A stretch of DNA of 64,000 nt from the NCBI RefSeq assembly GCF_024347355.1, contig NZ_AP025466.1, positions 1,364,001 to 1,428,000 of the forward strand, written 5' to 3'. The notes under the pieces were generated by a model. The model was not told the DNA's origin and made no database searches. It saw nothing but the letters and a program-made list of their open reading frames with translations. The position numbers were made by a program, and so were the translations under genes. Each line of letters starts with the position of its first letter. The first letter of the stretch is position 1. Shown piece after piece: positions 1-8,440 of this stretch. This DNA is from Vibrio chagasii. GTDB taxonomy: Bacteria > Pseudomonadota > Gammaproteobacteria > Enterobacterales > Vibrionaceae.

Positions 1-1637
1 TTGAATTTAACAACCTTGCATCGCGTAAGAAAACTCAGGGTATTGAAGGCTTAACCATGACGGTGAGCTCTCTGAACACTTGGGGTCTTGAAGACAAAAA
101 AGAGCAGGGGATTCATAGCTGGGATTATGAGTATGATTCGTGGGGGAGGCTGATCAAAGAAACCAACCCGCTTGCTCAATCTAAGCACTACCATTACGAC
201 CGATTTGATCGCGTGATTCGCATGACTCAAGCGAACGGTGTCGATCACAACATCACATACGCTGAGCATACCGATCAGTCACAGGTTGTAGACCTGAAGA
301 TTGGAGGGACAACGGTGGGGCAACGTGATATTGATGGCTTAGGACGTCAGCGAACACTGCGACGCGGTGCGAGTACTCAAGCGGCGCTGAGTTGGTCCTA
401 CTCAGACAGCAGTAATATTCCTGAAACTGAAACTAGCTTGTCAGCGCCAGTGCGTCAGTTTACTCGCGATAGTCAGTTGGGTGTATTGAGTGCCAAGTCG
501 TCTGATGGGCAGGTTGCTAACTATACTCATGACCCAATATCTGGCTTGCAAACCGGGAGTCAAGATAGTGAAGGCAATCAAAGCAGCATTACCTATTCGT
601 CGAAGGGGTTACCTGAAGTTCAGGTAAATGACGGACAGTCTCGTTACTACAGTTATTCAGATGGCGGGGTTATCGCTGCCGTTGATAGCGACACGGATAC
701 TCGCCAGTATGGCTATGATGAACTCGGGCGTTTGGTGAAGCTGAGCTGCAATTCGACAACGGTATATTACGATTATGATGAGTTTGATCGGGTGATCGTC
801 GAGACTTTAGTGTCTGGTAATCAAACCCAAATTACGGAGCTTGATTGGGATGAGTACAGCCGTGAAGTGAATCGTGCTGTTGCCTTGAACAACCATTATA
901 TCTTTGAGCAATCACAAGAATATAACGCGCTAGGTATGCTCGAATCTCGTACCAAAGAGTGTGCGACATTTGGCAACCTGACAGAAAGCTATACCTATGA
1001 CGAGCTTGCTCAGCTTACTAAGGTCGAATTCTTTGGGGCGGGTCCTTTGAGTGATTGGGGACAGCCAATGACTTCAATTGAGTGGAGCTATGACGAGCTG
1101 GGTAACATGTTGACTCAGCGTACATTGACGGCTGAATCTGAAGATTTCGCTCGTTATTTTTACGAGTCGGATGACCCTAGTCGGTTGACCAGCATTACTC
1201 ACTCTCATCCACAACTCGATAGCCAAATATCAATCCAGTACGACTTGAATGGCAACATGACTCAAGATGCGGATGGTCGAGTGCTCGAGTATGACAACTT
1301 TGACCGCCTGCAGCGTGTGTTTGCCGACAATACCGAATGGTTATACCACTATGACAGCAACGACCGACTCTCGGCTCAGCAGTCTTCTTCGGAATCTCGT
1401 CACTTTAGTTATCTGTGGGGTGATCTCTCAGCAATAGAAGAAAATGGCAAACTGACTCAGTATGTCTATCACGAAGGGGTACCAATATGGTCAGAGACAG
1501 GCTCGGAGACGACATTGTTAGCGACGGATCTAAATGGTTCTGTCATTGCCTCTAACACTTCAGGGAAAACGGGCTCGATGTACCGTTACTCTCCATATGG
1601 ACAACGCGAGCAAGCGGGGAATGAAAATGAAGAATAA
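1..1637 (+). CDS. RHS/YD-repeat protein, 3' part (start lies outside the window)
   Basis: The frame is open from base 3 to the stop at 1635-1637, giving 544 residues, so the gene begins upstream of the window. The protein is a series of YD repeats (for example YDSWGRL, YDELGRLVKL, YDEFDRVI, YDNFDRLQRV), which in RHS and Tc-toxin proteins build a hollow beta-shell around a toxin. It reaches the start of the RHS-associated core (LWGDLSAIEENGK, then YRYSPYGQREQAG) and stops there. In ordinary family members the core runs on unbroken. Here its second half is in the next gene, which starts in another frame with an 11-base overlap. The split could be a natural two-gene form or an old frameshift. 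The YD-repeat identity is certain; the target and export route are unknown. Confidence 0.9.
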   Translation, partial: EFNNLASRKKTQGIEGLTMTVSSLNTWGLEDKKEQGIHSWDYEYDSWGRLIKETNPLAQSKHYHYDRFDRVIRMTQANGVDHNITYAEHTDQSQVVDLKIGGTTVGQRDIDGLGRQRTLRRGASTQAALSWSYSDSSNIPETETSLSAPVRQFTRDSQLGVLSAKSSDGQVANYTHDPISGLQTGSQDSEGNQSSITYSSKGLPEVQVNDGQSRYYSYSDGGVIAAVDSDTDTRQYGYDELGRLVKLSCNSTTVYYDYDEFDRVIVETLVSGNQTQITELDWDEYSREVNRAVALNNHYIFEQSQEYNALGMLESRTKECATFGNLTESYTYDELAQLTKVEFFGAGPLSDWGQPMTSIEWSYDELGNMLTQRTLTAESEDFARYFYESDDPSRLTSITHSHPQLDSQISIQYDLNGNMTQDADGRVLEYDNFDRLQRVFADNTEWLYHYDSNDRLSAQQSSSESRHFSYLWGDLSAIEENGKLTQYVYHEGVPIWSETGSETTLLATDLNGSVIASNTSGKTGSMYRYSPYGQREQAGNENEE

Positions 1638-2757
1638 AGACTCGGTATTTATTACCCCACTTAATCGCCGTCAGTTTCTGATTAAAATTGGTCAAACAGC
1701 GGCAGTGGCTGGTGGCATATCCTTGCTACCGACTTCAGTTCGTTTGGCGATGGCGCAGTCGATGACAATCTCTCATTCAGACATTGGTTTCAATGGTGAG
1801 TGGCTAGACCCCGTGTTGCAAGGTTATCACTTAGGACAAGGCTATCGTGTTTACCAACCTAAGTTGATGCGTTTCAATGCCCCTGACAGTTTGGCGCCTT
1901 TTAATGAGGGTGTTCATAATGCTTATGTGTATTGTCACAATGATCCTATTAATTTCACTGACCCAAGTGGGCACCTGAATATCAGCAAGATCTTGTTTGG
2001 TGCTTTTGGTGTACTTGCTGGGATAGTTGGTATTGCATTGGCGGCACCTACTGGTGGTTCAAGCTTGGTGTTGGCGGCTGGTATCATCGGTGGTATTGCT
2101 GGGATGACCAGTGGCGCATTGCAAATCGCATCAGGTGTTATCGATGATGGGGACATTTCTCGTAAACTTGATATAGCGACGATTCCTTTCGATATTATTG
2201 GTGTGGTAAGTGGCGGGTATTCGGCCTATAAGTCGGTTCAGAATCTGCGTTGGGTAAGAGCTGGCGGTGCTCTAGAAGATGTGACACAGCCAGGCCTTGG
2301 TTCTCGCTTAATGAATAAAATCAGGCCTTCGAGTGAGTACAATGTGGCATGGGCCAGTAAAACGAACCCGGCCATGCGCATAGGAAGTTCTGAGGGACGG
2401 GTGATTGCAACCAGAATGACTCAGGGCGGCAAGACGATGACGTACACGCCTCCTCCGATTCATGGTGGCTACACAAAGATCCTCCTTGGGCAGGTAAAGG
2501 TTGGTGCACGAGGTTATACCATCTATCAAGGTATAATGACGGCGCGCTCGATCGGTAGTTTGGGCTGGTCTACGGTCAAAACAATACCTGGGCGTTTGGA
2601 TCAGGAGAAGTCCTCAGCGGATAATATGGTAACTGAAGGCAGAAGTGCTAACCCTGCTGCTAAGAAGACCCAAATGTACGCACTTGAAGAGACCAGACAG
2701 CGCATAAAATATGGTAATGAAGTTCAGCAAATGATCCGTCAATTGCCATTGTCTTAG
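1627..2757 (+). CDS. RHS core second half with twin-arginine signal and variable C-terminal tail
   Basis: This 376-residue protein starts at ATG 1627, six bases after GGGGA (1616-1620) and overlapping the stop of the preceding gene, so translation is probably coupled. Residues 12-25 read PLNRRQFLIKIGQT, followed by an alanine/glycine-rich stretch and RLAMA, a twin-arginine signal with a possible cleavage site. Straight after comes the rest of the RHS core (GFNGEWLDPVLQGYHLG, RFNAPDSLAPFNEG, then NPINFTDPSGH), which normally continues the upstream protein. Beyond DPSGH lies a glycine-rich hydrophobic segment and about 180 residues I do not recognise, in the position of the variable toxin domain. 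No candidate immunity gene follows before the terminator. The role is inferred from family architecture only. Confidence 0.8.
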   Translation: MKNKDSVFITPLNRRQFLIKIGQTAAVAGGISLLPTSVRLAMAQSMTISHSDIGFNGEWLDPVLQGYHLGQGYRVYQPKLMRFNAPDSLAPFNEGVHNAYVYCHNDPINFTDPSGHLNISKILFGAFGVLAGIVGIALAAPTGGSSLVLAAGIIGGIAGMTSGALQIASGVIDDGDISRKLDIATIPFDIIGVVSGGYSAYKSVQNLRWVRAGGALEDVTQPGLGSRLMNKIRPSSEYNVAWASKTNPAMRIGSSEGRVIATRMTQGGKTMTYTPPPIHGGYTKILLGQVKVGARGYTIYQGIMTARSIGSLGWSTVKTIPGRLDQEKSSADNMVTEGRSANPAAKKTQMYALEETRQRIKYGNEVQQMIRQLPLS

Positions 2758-2787
2758 CCTGCTCTATTTTTCTTGAACACTGTAAAG

Positions 2788-2818
2788 CCAGCTCAACCTT
2801 AGTTGAGCTGGTTTTTTT
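2788..2818 (+). terminator. Rho-independent terminator of the RHS genes
   Basis: CCAGCTCAAC (2788-2797) pairs perfectly with GTTGAGCTGG (2802-2811) around a four-base loop and is followed by seven T. Confidence 0.9.
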
Positions 2819-2910
2819 GTATTTAATATTGGCGTTTTTGAACGTTATCTGTAAACCATGACCGCTTCCCTTAAATTCACTTTGTGATCAAAAAAGATCA
2901 AAAATAGTTG

Positions 2911-2961
2911 TTGAAACCGGTTTCAATGTGTATCTTTATTGCATCTTGAAATCGGTTTCAG
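2911..2961 (+). promoter_or_regulatory. Two AscG-type LacI-family operators
   Basis: TGAAACCGGTTTCA (2912-2925) is a perfect palindrome, and TGAAATCGGTTTCA (2947-2960) is the same with one change. The centres are 35 bp apart. The first equals the operator reported for E. coli AscG. They precede the 6-phospho-beta-glucosidase gene, and an AscG-like regulator is encoded next to it, so repression of this promoter is a firm inference. No copy is seen in front of the regulator gene. Confidence 0.85.
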
Positions 2962-3014
2962 AGTTTCAGCTTTTAAGTTTGTTACCTTAAACCTATCTAT
3001 TTTCTAGCGAATAA

Positions 3015-4472
<1,458 letters not shown>

Positions 4473-4485
4473 AATGCCTGCAATT

Positions 4486-4509
4486 AAACGGCAGCGAGCG
4501 TTGCCGTTT
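4486..4509 (+). terminator. Hairpin between ascB and ascG
   Basis: AAACGGCA (4486-4493) pairs with TGCCGTTT (4502-4509). No T-run follows, so it may reduce read-through or protect the mRNA end rather than fully terminate. Confidence 0.5.
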
Positions 4510-4568
4510 CACTAAGCAATACAATTAGCTGGCTTAGGTCGGCTAGTTTTCTATAGAAGGGTAAGTGA

Positions 4569-5567
4569 ATGGTCACCATGCTTGATGTTGCGAACCGCGC
4601 TGGCGTCTCTAAATCGACGGTCTCTCGCGTGCTGAACGGCAAGAACATCGTAAGGCCTGACGTTGCCAAGAAGGTCTTTGATGCGATTCAGGAGACAGGC
4701 TATCGACCAAACTTGTTGGCTCAACAATTGGCGACTAAGAAGACTAATTTTATCGGTTTTGTTATTACCAACGAGCTTTTCAACGGCCCTTACTTTTCGT
4801 CTTTGATGTATCACGCCGCTTCTTACAGTGAAAAATCCAATCATCAGTTGGTGATTACCGATGGTAAACACAGTGCTGAAGACGAGCGCAAAGCCATTAA
4901 TTTTCTACTCGATATGAAATGCGCCGGGATCATCATTTATCCGCAATGCTTGAGTGAATCTAAAATCGCGCAGAGCATTGAGAGCACTGACACTCCCATT
5001 CTTGTGCTCAACCGTGAAATGCCTTCGAAGCCTGAGCATGCGATCACTACCGATCATTATCGAAGTGCTTGTTTGATGGTTGAACACATCATAGAGCAGG
5101 GACATACAGAGATTGCGGTTATCCGTGGTAAAGCTGGCTCGTCGACCGATGAACAGCGTTATCAAGCTTATCAAGATGTGCTCACTAAGCATGGTATTGA
5201 GCTAAACCAATCTAACGTTGCTCAAGGCAACTGGACCATGGAGAGTGGTTACCGTGCCGCTCAATCTTTAGTGGAACGTAAAGCAAGCTTCACTGCGATC
5301 CTGTCTGAAAACGATGACATGGCGATTGGTGCAATTAAGGCGTTAACTGAGCTGGGGTATTCATTACCTCAAGATATCTCTATCGTTGGCTTTGATAACA
5401 GTAAAGTAGGCGAGTTCCTCACACCAAGCTTAACCTCTGTGAGCGTTCCATTAGAGCAAATGACCCAAAAGGCGATTCTACAAATCGTTGGAGATTCGGA
5501 ACACGCAGATGCCATCGACACTACGGGTAGTCTTGTCATTCGAGATTCAGTTGCACAGCGTACCTAA
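4569..5567 (+). CDS. ascG: LacI-family repressor, AscG-like
   Basis: A 332-residue LacI/GalR regulator. The N-terminal helix-turn-helix and hinge helix (MLDVANRAGVSKSTVSRVLNG to about residue 55) precede a periplasmic-binding-protein-like effector domain with the usual GFVITN, ILVLNRE and ISIVGFDNS segments. AGAAGGG lies about eight bases before ATG 4569. It follows ascB on the same strand, 96 bases downstream. The AscG-type palindromes upstream of ascB and the AscB-like neighbour support an AscG role: repression of beta-glucoside use until an inducer, probably a phosphorylated sugar, binds. The inducer cannot be read from the sequence. Confidence 0.85.
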   Translation: MVTMLDVANRAGVSKSTVSRVLNGKNIVRPDVAKKVFDAIQETGYRPNLLAQQLATKKTNFIGFVITNELFNGPYFSSLMYHAASYSEKSNHQLVITDGKHSAEDERKAINFLLDMKCAGIIIYPQCLSESKIAQSIESTDTPILVLNREMPSKPEHAITTDHYRSACLMVEHIIEQGHTEIAVIRGKAGSSTDEQRYQAYQDVLTKHGIELNQSNVAQGNWTMESGYRAAQSLVERKASFTAILSENDDMAIGAIKALTELGYSLPQDISIVGFDNSKVGEFLTPSLTSVSVPLEQMTQKAILQIVGDSEHADAIDTTGSLVIRDSVAQRT

Positions 5568-5593
5568 ACGATATGACACATCAATTTCAATTG

Positions 5594-5621
5594 GCCTTTG
5601 CTTAATAGCAAAGGCTTTTTT
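5594..5621 (+). terminator. Terminator of the ascBG unit
   Basis: GCCTTTGC (5594-5601) and GCAAAGGC (5608-5615) form a perfect stem with a TTAATA loop, followed by six T. Confidence 0.9.
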
Positions 5622-5817
5622 ATTGGTTTCATCTATGTGTTGCGTTTGTTGAGCATGAATTTTAATGGGTCGTTCACTACAAATCGTGACAGGAAGCGCA
5701 TCTCCGTAAGCATCTTAAAACCGCTCTTATTGTGAGAGGGAAAGATATGCGGTATTGCCTTTTTTGGTCATTGTATTGACCATTACTGGGTCAGTCGTGT
5801 GGAAATAGGTAAATAAC

Positions 5818-6000
5818 GTGAAAACAGAAAAACAGAAGATGTTGGCTGGAGAGCCTTACTTAGCATGGGATGAAGAGTTGTACGCTGAGCGAATCGAGTG
5901 TCGTAAGGTTCTGCAAAAGCTTAACAACATTATTCCAGATACCGATGAATGGCGCACGGCGATTGATAAGCTGATCCCTGATTCTGAAGGTGTACTTTAA
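5818..6000 (+). pseudogene. maa: Maltose O-acetyltransferase, 5' fragment interrupted by the island
   Basis: From GTG 5818 this encodes the N-terminal domain of the Maa/NodL sugar acetyltransferase family (MKTEKQKMLAGEPYLAWDEEL...). Native sequence stops after codon 59 (GTA, 5992-5994); the island then adds one Leu codon and a stop. The left-handed beta-helix catalytic domain is at 19359-19742. Joining codon 59 to base 19359 gives an in-frame 186-residue protein (SEGV then [11 protein letters not shown]), matching the usual family length of about 183. The fragment alone lacks the catalytic histidine and cannot acetylate sugars. Confidence 0.92.
5991..5994. other. Left island junction (attL core)
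   Basis: TGTA here is shared with the right junction at 19355-19358. Left of it is maa codon 59 (GGTGTA); right of it the island begins CTTTAAGG. The four shared bases are the crossover or duplicated core, and the exact strand-exchange dinucleotide within them cannot be fixed. Confidence 0.8.
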
Positions 6001-6110
6001 GGACACCTATCAAAAGGATCGTTTTCAGTGTTCACAAACTCCTATTGATATCTAATGGACATGACCATTATAGTTAGTGTAACTAAATGAACATATTAAG
6101 GCGTTAACTC

Positions 6111-6653
6111 ATGCTAATTGGCTATGCCCGTGTCAGCTCGAGCGATCAGTCGCTCGACATTCAGGTTGAACAGCTCAAACTGGTTGGCTGTGAAAAAATC
6201 TTTCAAGAGAACGCGAGTGGTAAAAGTGCCGAGCGTGAGCAGCTGAACGCTTTAATCGATTTCTCTCGGGAAGGGGACACCATCCATGTGATGAAAGTGG
6301 ACCGTTTAGCTCGTAACACTATCGATGCCCTGCAAATTGCTGATGCGCTGGCAAAGAAAGGCGCGGGCTTAGTCTTTCACGATCTGGGCAATGTCGACAT
6401 TAATAGCGATGTCGGTCGAGTCATTTACACCACGATATCGGCGTTCGCAGAGATGGAAAGAAAACGTATCTTACAGCGCTGTAACGAGGGCAGGGAGCGA
6501 GCACGAGAAGAGGGAAGGCACCTCGGCCGATTTCCTAATAAGCAGCTTCATGAGCGTATTCAGGAGCTTGCAGGGCAGGGGATGAATAAGCACGCGATCA
6601 GCAAAGAGTTAGGGTGCAGCCGGACGACGGTTTATAAGGTGTTAAGGAAATAA
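6111..6653 (+). CDS. Small serine recombinase (resolvase/invertase family)
   Basis: A 180-residue, full-length member of the Tn3-resolvase/Hin-type family. It starts MLIGYARVSSSDQS, with the catalytic serine in the YARVS motif. The arginine motif KVDRLARN and the long helix segment SAFAEMERKRILQRCNEGR follow, then a C-terminal helix-turn-helix (MNKHAISKELGCSRTTVYKVL). These enzymes cut both strands through a phosphoserine and exchange them at a two-base core. It lies 116 bases inside the left island end and is the only recombinase in the island, so it probably drove insertion into maa. Such small enzymes more often resolve or invert DNA, so integrase activity is inferred from position. Confidence 0.9.
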   Translation: MLIGYARVSSSDQSLDIQVEQLKLVGCEKIFQENASGKSAEREQLNALIDFSREGDTIHVMKVDRLARNTIDALQIADALAKKGAGLVFHDLGNVDINSDVGRVIYTTISAFAEMERKRILQRCNEGRERAREEGRHLGRFPNKQLHERIQELAGQGMNKHAISKELGCSRTTVYKVLRK

Positions 6654-6656
6654 TGT

Positions 6657-7415
6657 ATGTCTTATTGGCGAACATTGAGTGATGGTAGAAAAGTTATAGT
6701 CCAGGGTGCAGGGCCTGAGTGTGTTTCATCGATATCAAAAAGCTTAAAAAACCCAGAATCACTGGTGAGAATGCGTGGGAAGCCAATTAGCGAGCAAGGT
6801 AAAATATTTTCAACGTTGTGTTTTTGGTGTAAAGCACCAGTTTACTTTGTAGAGAATTCAAGTAATGGTGGCTGCTTTTTAGCTGATCGAACACCCTCAG
6901 AGGGGGGCTGGAAAGTTCACTCATGCTGGCTCATAAATAAGGGGGCTTATAAGAGCGTAGTAATTAAACATTACCGTCAAAAAATGAAAGAGAAAAAACG
7001 GCTTAAAGCTCCTCAAAAGGTCACAAATAAGACTAAGAAAAAGACACAAACTCTCGATAGCGAACTTGTAAACAAAGTTAGAAGACTACGTCTTTACCAT
7101 TCAGACAAGAAACTCCCCAAGTTTTTTGTAGCAAACTTTGAGCAGATTGAAGTAAATCCCCACATCTTAATAAATAAGAAAAGCTATCAAGTAGCACAGT
7201 TTAGAGATAGAGACTATTTAATTAGAGCGTTAATCCAAAGTGAGTCTTTCCCTAACGGTTTATTGGGACGAAGGACTTGTATGATTTCTCTAAAGGTTAA
7301 AAAGTTGGGTAAAGAAAGACTTCCGATTATCTCAGAGGTATTCGCTCAGGATAAAGTATTCATCGACCTACCTCGAAGAATTAAGTCCTTTGAAATGATA
7401 GAGTTACAGCAATAG
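6657..7415 (+). CDS. Unknown protein co-transcribed with the recombinase
   Basis: A 252-residue protein I do not recognise. It begins three bases after the recombinase stop, so both are probably one transcript. The N-terminal third has CFWCKAPVYFVE (a CxxC pair) and later HSCW, a possible metal site. A basic linker follows (about residues 102-130, rich in Lys: KMKEKKRLKAPQKVTNKTKKK), then a C-terminal part with many aromatic and basic residues. Cys pair plus basic linker would suit a DNA-binding partner of the recombinase, such as a directionality or accessory factor, but this is speculation. The coding sequence is AT-rich relative to the recombinase. Confidence 0.7.
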   Translation: MSYWRTLSDGRKVIVQGAGPECVSSISKSLKNPESLVRMRGKPISEQGKIFSTLCFWCKAPVYFVENSSNGGCFLADRTPSEGGWKVHSCWLINKGAYKSVVIKHYRQKMKEKKRLKAPQKVTNKTKKKTQTLDSELVNKVRRLRLYHSDKKLPKFFVANFEQIEVNPHILINKKSYQVAQFRDRDYLIRALIQSESFPNGLLGRRTCMISLKVKKLGKERLPIISEVFAQDKVFIDLPRRIKSFEMIELQQ

Positions 7416-7633
7416 GATGGCCTTGCTCACCACTCCAGCCAAAACTTGCCACTTCTCAGTGGTGAACACGCAAAAACATGTCATGGGCTAAACACGTGCC
7501 GCTGCGCGCCACAGCCCATCACATAAACGTCTTCACCACTCAGGCGGCTACGCTTTGTCTTCCATAGCAAAGCCCCTTAAAAGCTCTGTTATCAACCCCA
7601 AACCCCAAGCTTGGGGCCTTTAGTTCAAATTGA

Positions 7634-7724
7634 ACATAATGTGGAATAATACAAAATAGCACGTGCCGGTTCGCCAGCAAGCTGTCGGGCACTGGGCTAC
7701 TTCAAGTATTATTGGACATTATGT
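7634..7724. repeat. Long imperfect inverted repeat (cruciform)
   Basis: ACATAATGTGGAATAATAC (7634-7652) and GTATTATTGGACATTATGT (7706-7724) pair at 17 of 19 positions. Within them GTGCC/GGCAC and CAGC/GCTG can continue the fold toward a two-base tip near the centre. Folded single strands of this kind serve as recombination or replication sites in some mobile DNA; the function here is unknown. Confidence 0.75.
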
Positions 7725-7838
7725 GTAAATTTTCACAACCGCATAAAAAGCATGCTTTCAGGCGGCCAGGCAAGCTGGCAATTGTTTATCTGCCTTGCCC
7801 AAAAACACGGGCAAAGCAGGGCAATTGGCTAACGCATC

Positions 7839-7859
7839 AAAACACAAACAACGTGTTTT
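7839..7859. repeat. Hairpin with AAACAAC loop
   Basis: AAAACAC and GTGTTTT flank the loop AAACAAC. A similar hairpin with loop AAACAGC and a compensated stem (AAATAC/GTATTT) is at 13118-13136 in the island's other non-coding block. Confidence 0.6.
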
Positions 7860-8440
7860 CATGCGGGTACGTTCATCACTTTCTATGATTCACCACTTGT
7901 GGTGCTTTCGTTGTTGCCCGTGCCGGTCAATCCATAAAAGGCGCAAGCTGTTTTATGGCATACCACCACATCCCCCGCCCACCCAATGCTGCGCCCCGTT
8001 CTTTGGTTCTAGGGTGTTCTACGTTTGCGGTGGGCTTGGTGCTACGCGGTTTAATATTCACTTGTAATTTAATGGCGCAGCAGCTGTGGTCGTGTCGTGG
8101 TGGGTTGGTGTATTTGTGCTTTCGGGGGGATTCCACCCACGGAACATGTGTTTTCCCCTACCATAAACTATTCGATTAAGTTGATAACTGTTCATTCTCG
8201 TCATTAGGCGACATCCTACAGTCTAACTTCACGTCATGTGTCATAAATTATTGATTATTGGTTGAGTTAATATGAGAATGACTGCATTTCCGAATGATGA
8301 AAAACGCCAATTTTTCGTCTAATAAGCGTTAGTTGCCATGCGTTAATATGGTATTCAATCATTTGTTTCACTTATAGAAATGTGCAACTTAGGACATATA
8401 ATCCCGTATGTTGGCTAGCAATGATAATGATAGAGGTAAA

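Larger units (their letters stand above)
7416..8440. other. Structured non-coding region
   Basis: About 1 kb with no convincing gene; the open frames here overlap one another and resemble nothing. It is full of inverted repeats: CCCCAAGCTTGGGG near 7603, GTTCAAATTGAAC near 7623, a long cruciform (7634-7724), TTGCCC/GGGCAA (7795-7814), AAAACAC/GTGTTTT (7839-7859), and CCATAAAA/TTTTATGG (7932-7958). A GTTAGTTGC word near 8328 recurs at the borders of the downstream cassettes. It could hold an origin, a transfer or recombination site, or a leader RNA. Confidence 0.6.

Noticed and set aside
1534..1626. Longer N-terminus for the second RHS gene
   Set aside because: The extension reads the upstream YD gene out of frame, and the Tat signal and ribosome site point to ATG 1627.
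7795..8179. Overlapping open frames on both strands
   Set aside because: They overlap each other and lie in a hairpin-dense stretch. Composition is not protein-like and there is no ribosome site.
8210..8340. Full-length attC site before the PIN-like gene
   Set aside because: CTAAC and GTTAG words are suitably spaced, but the arms do not pair well, so only the GTTAG word is noted.
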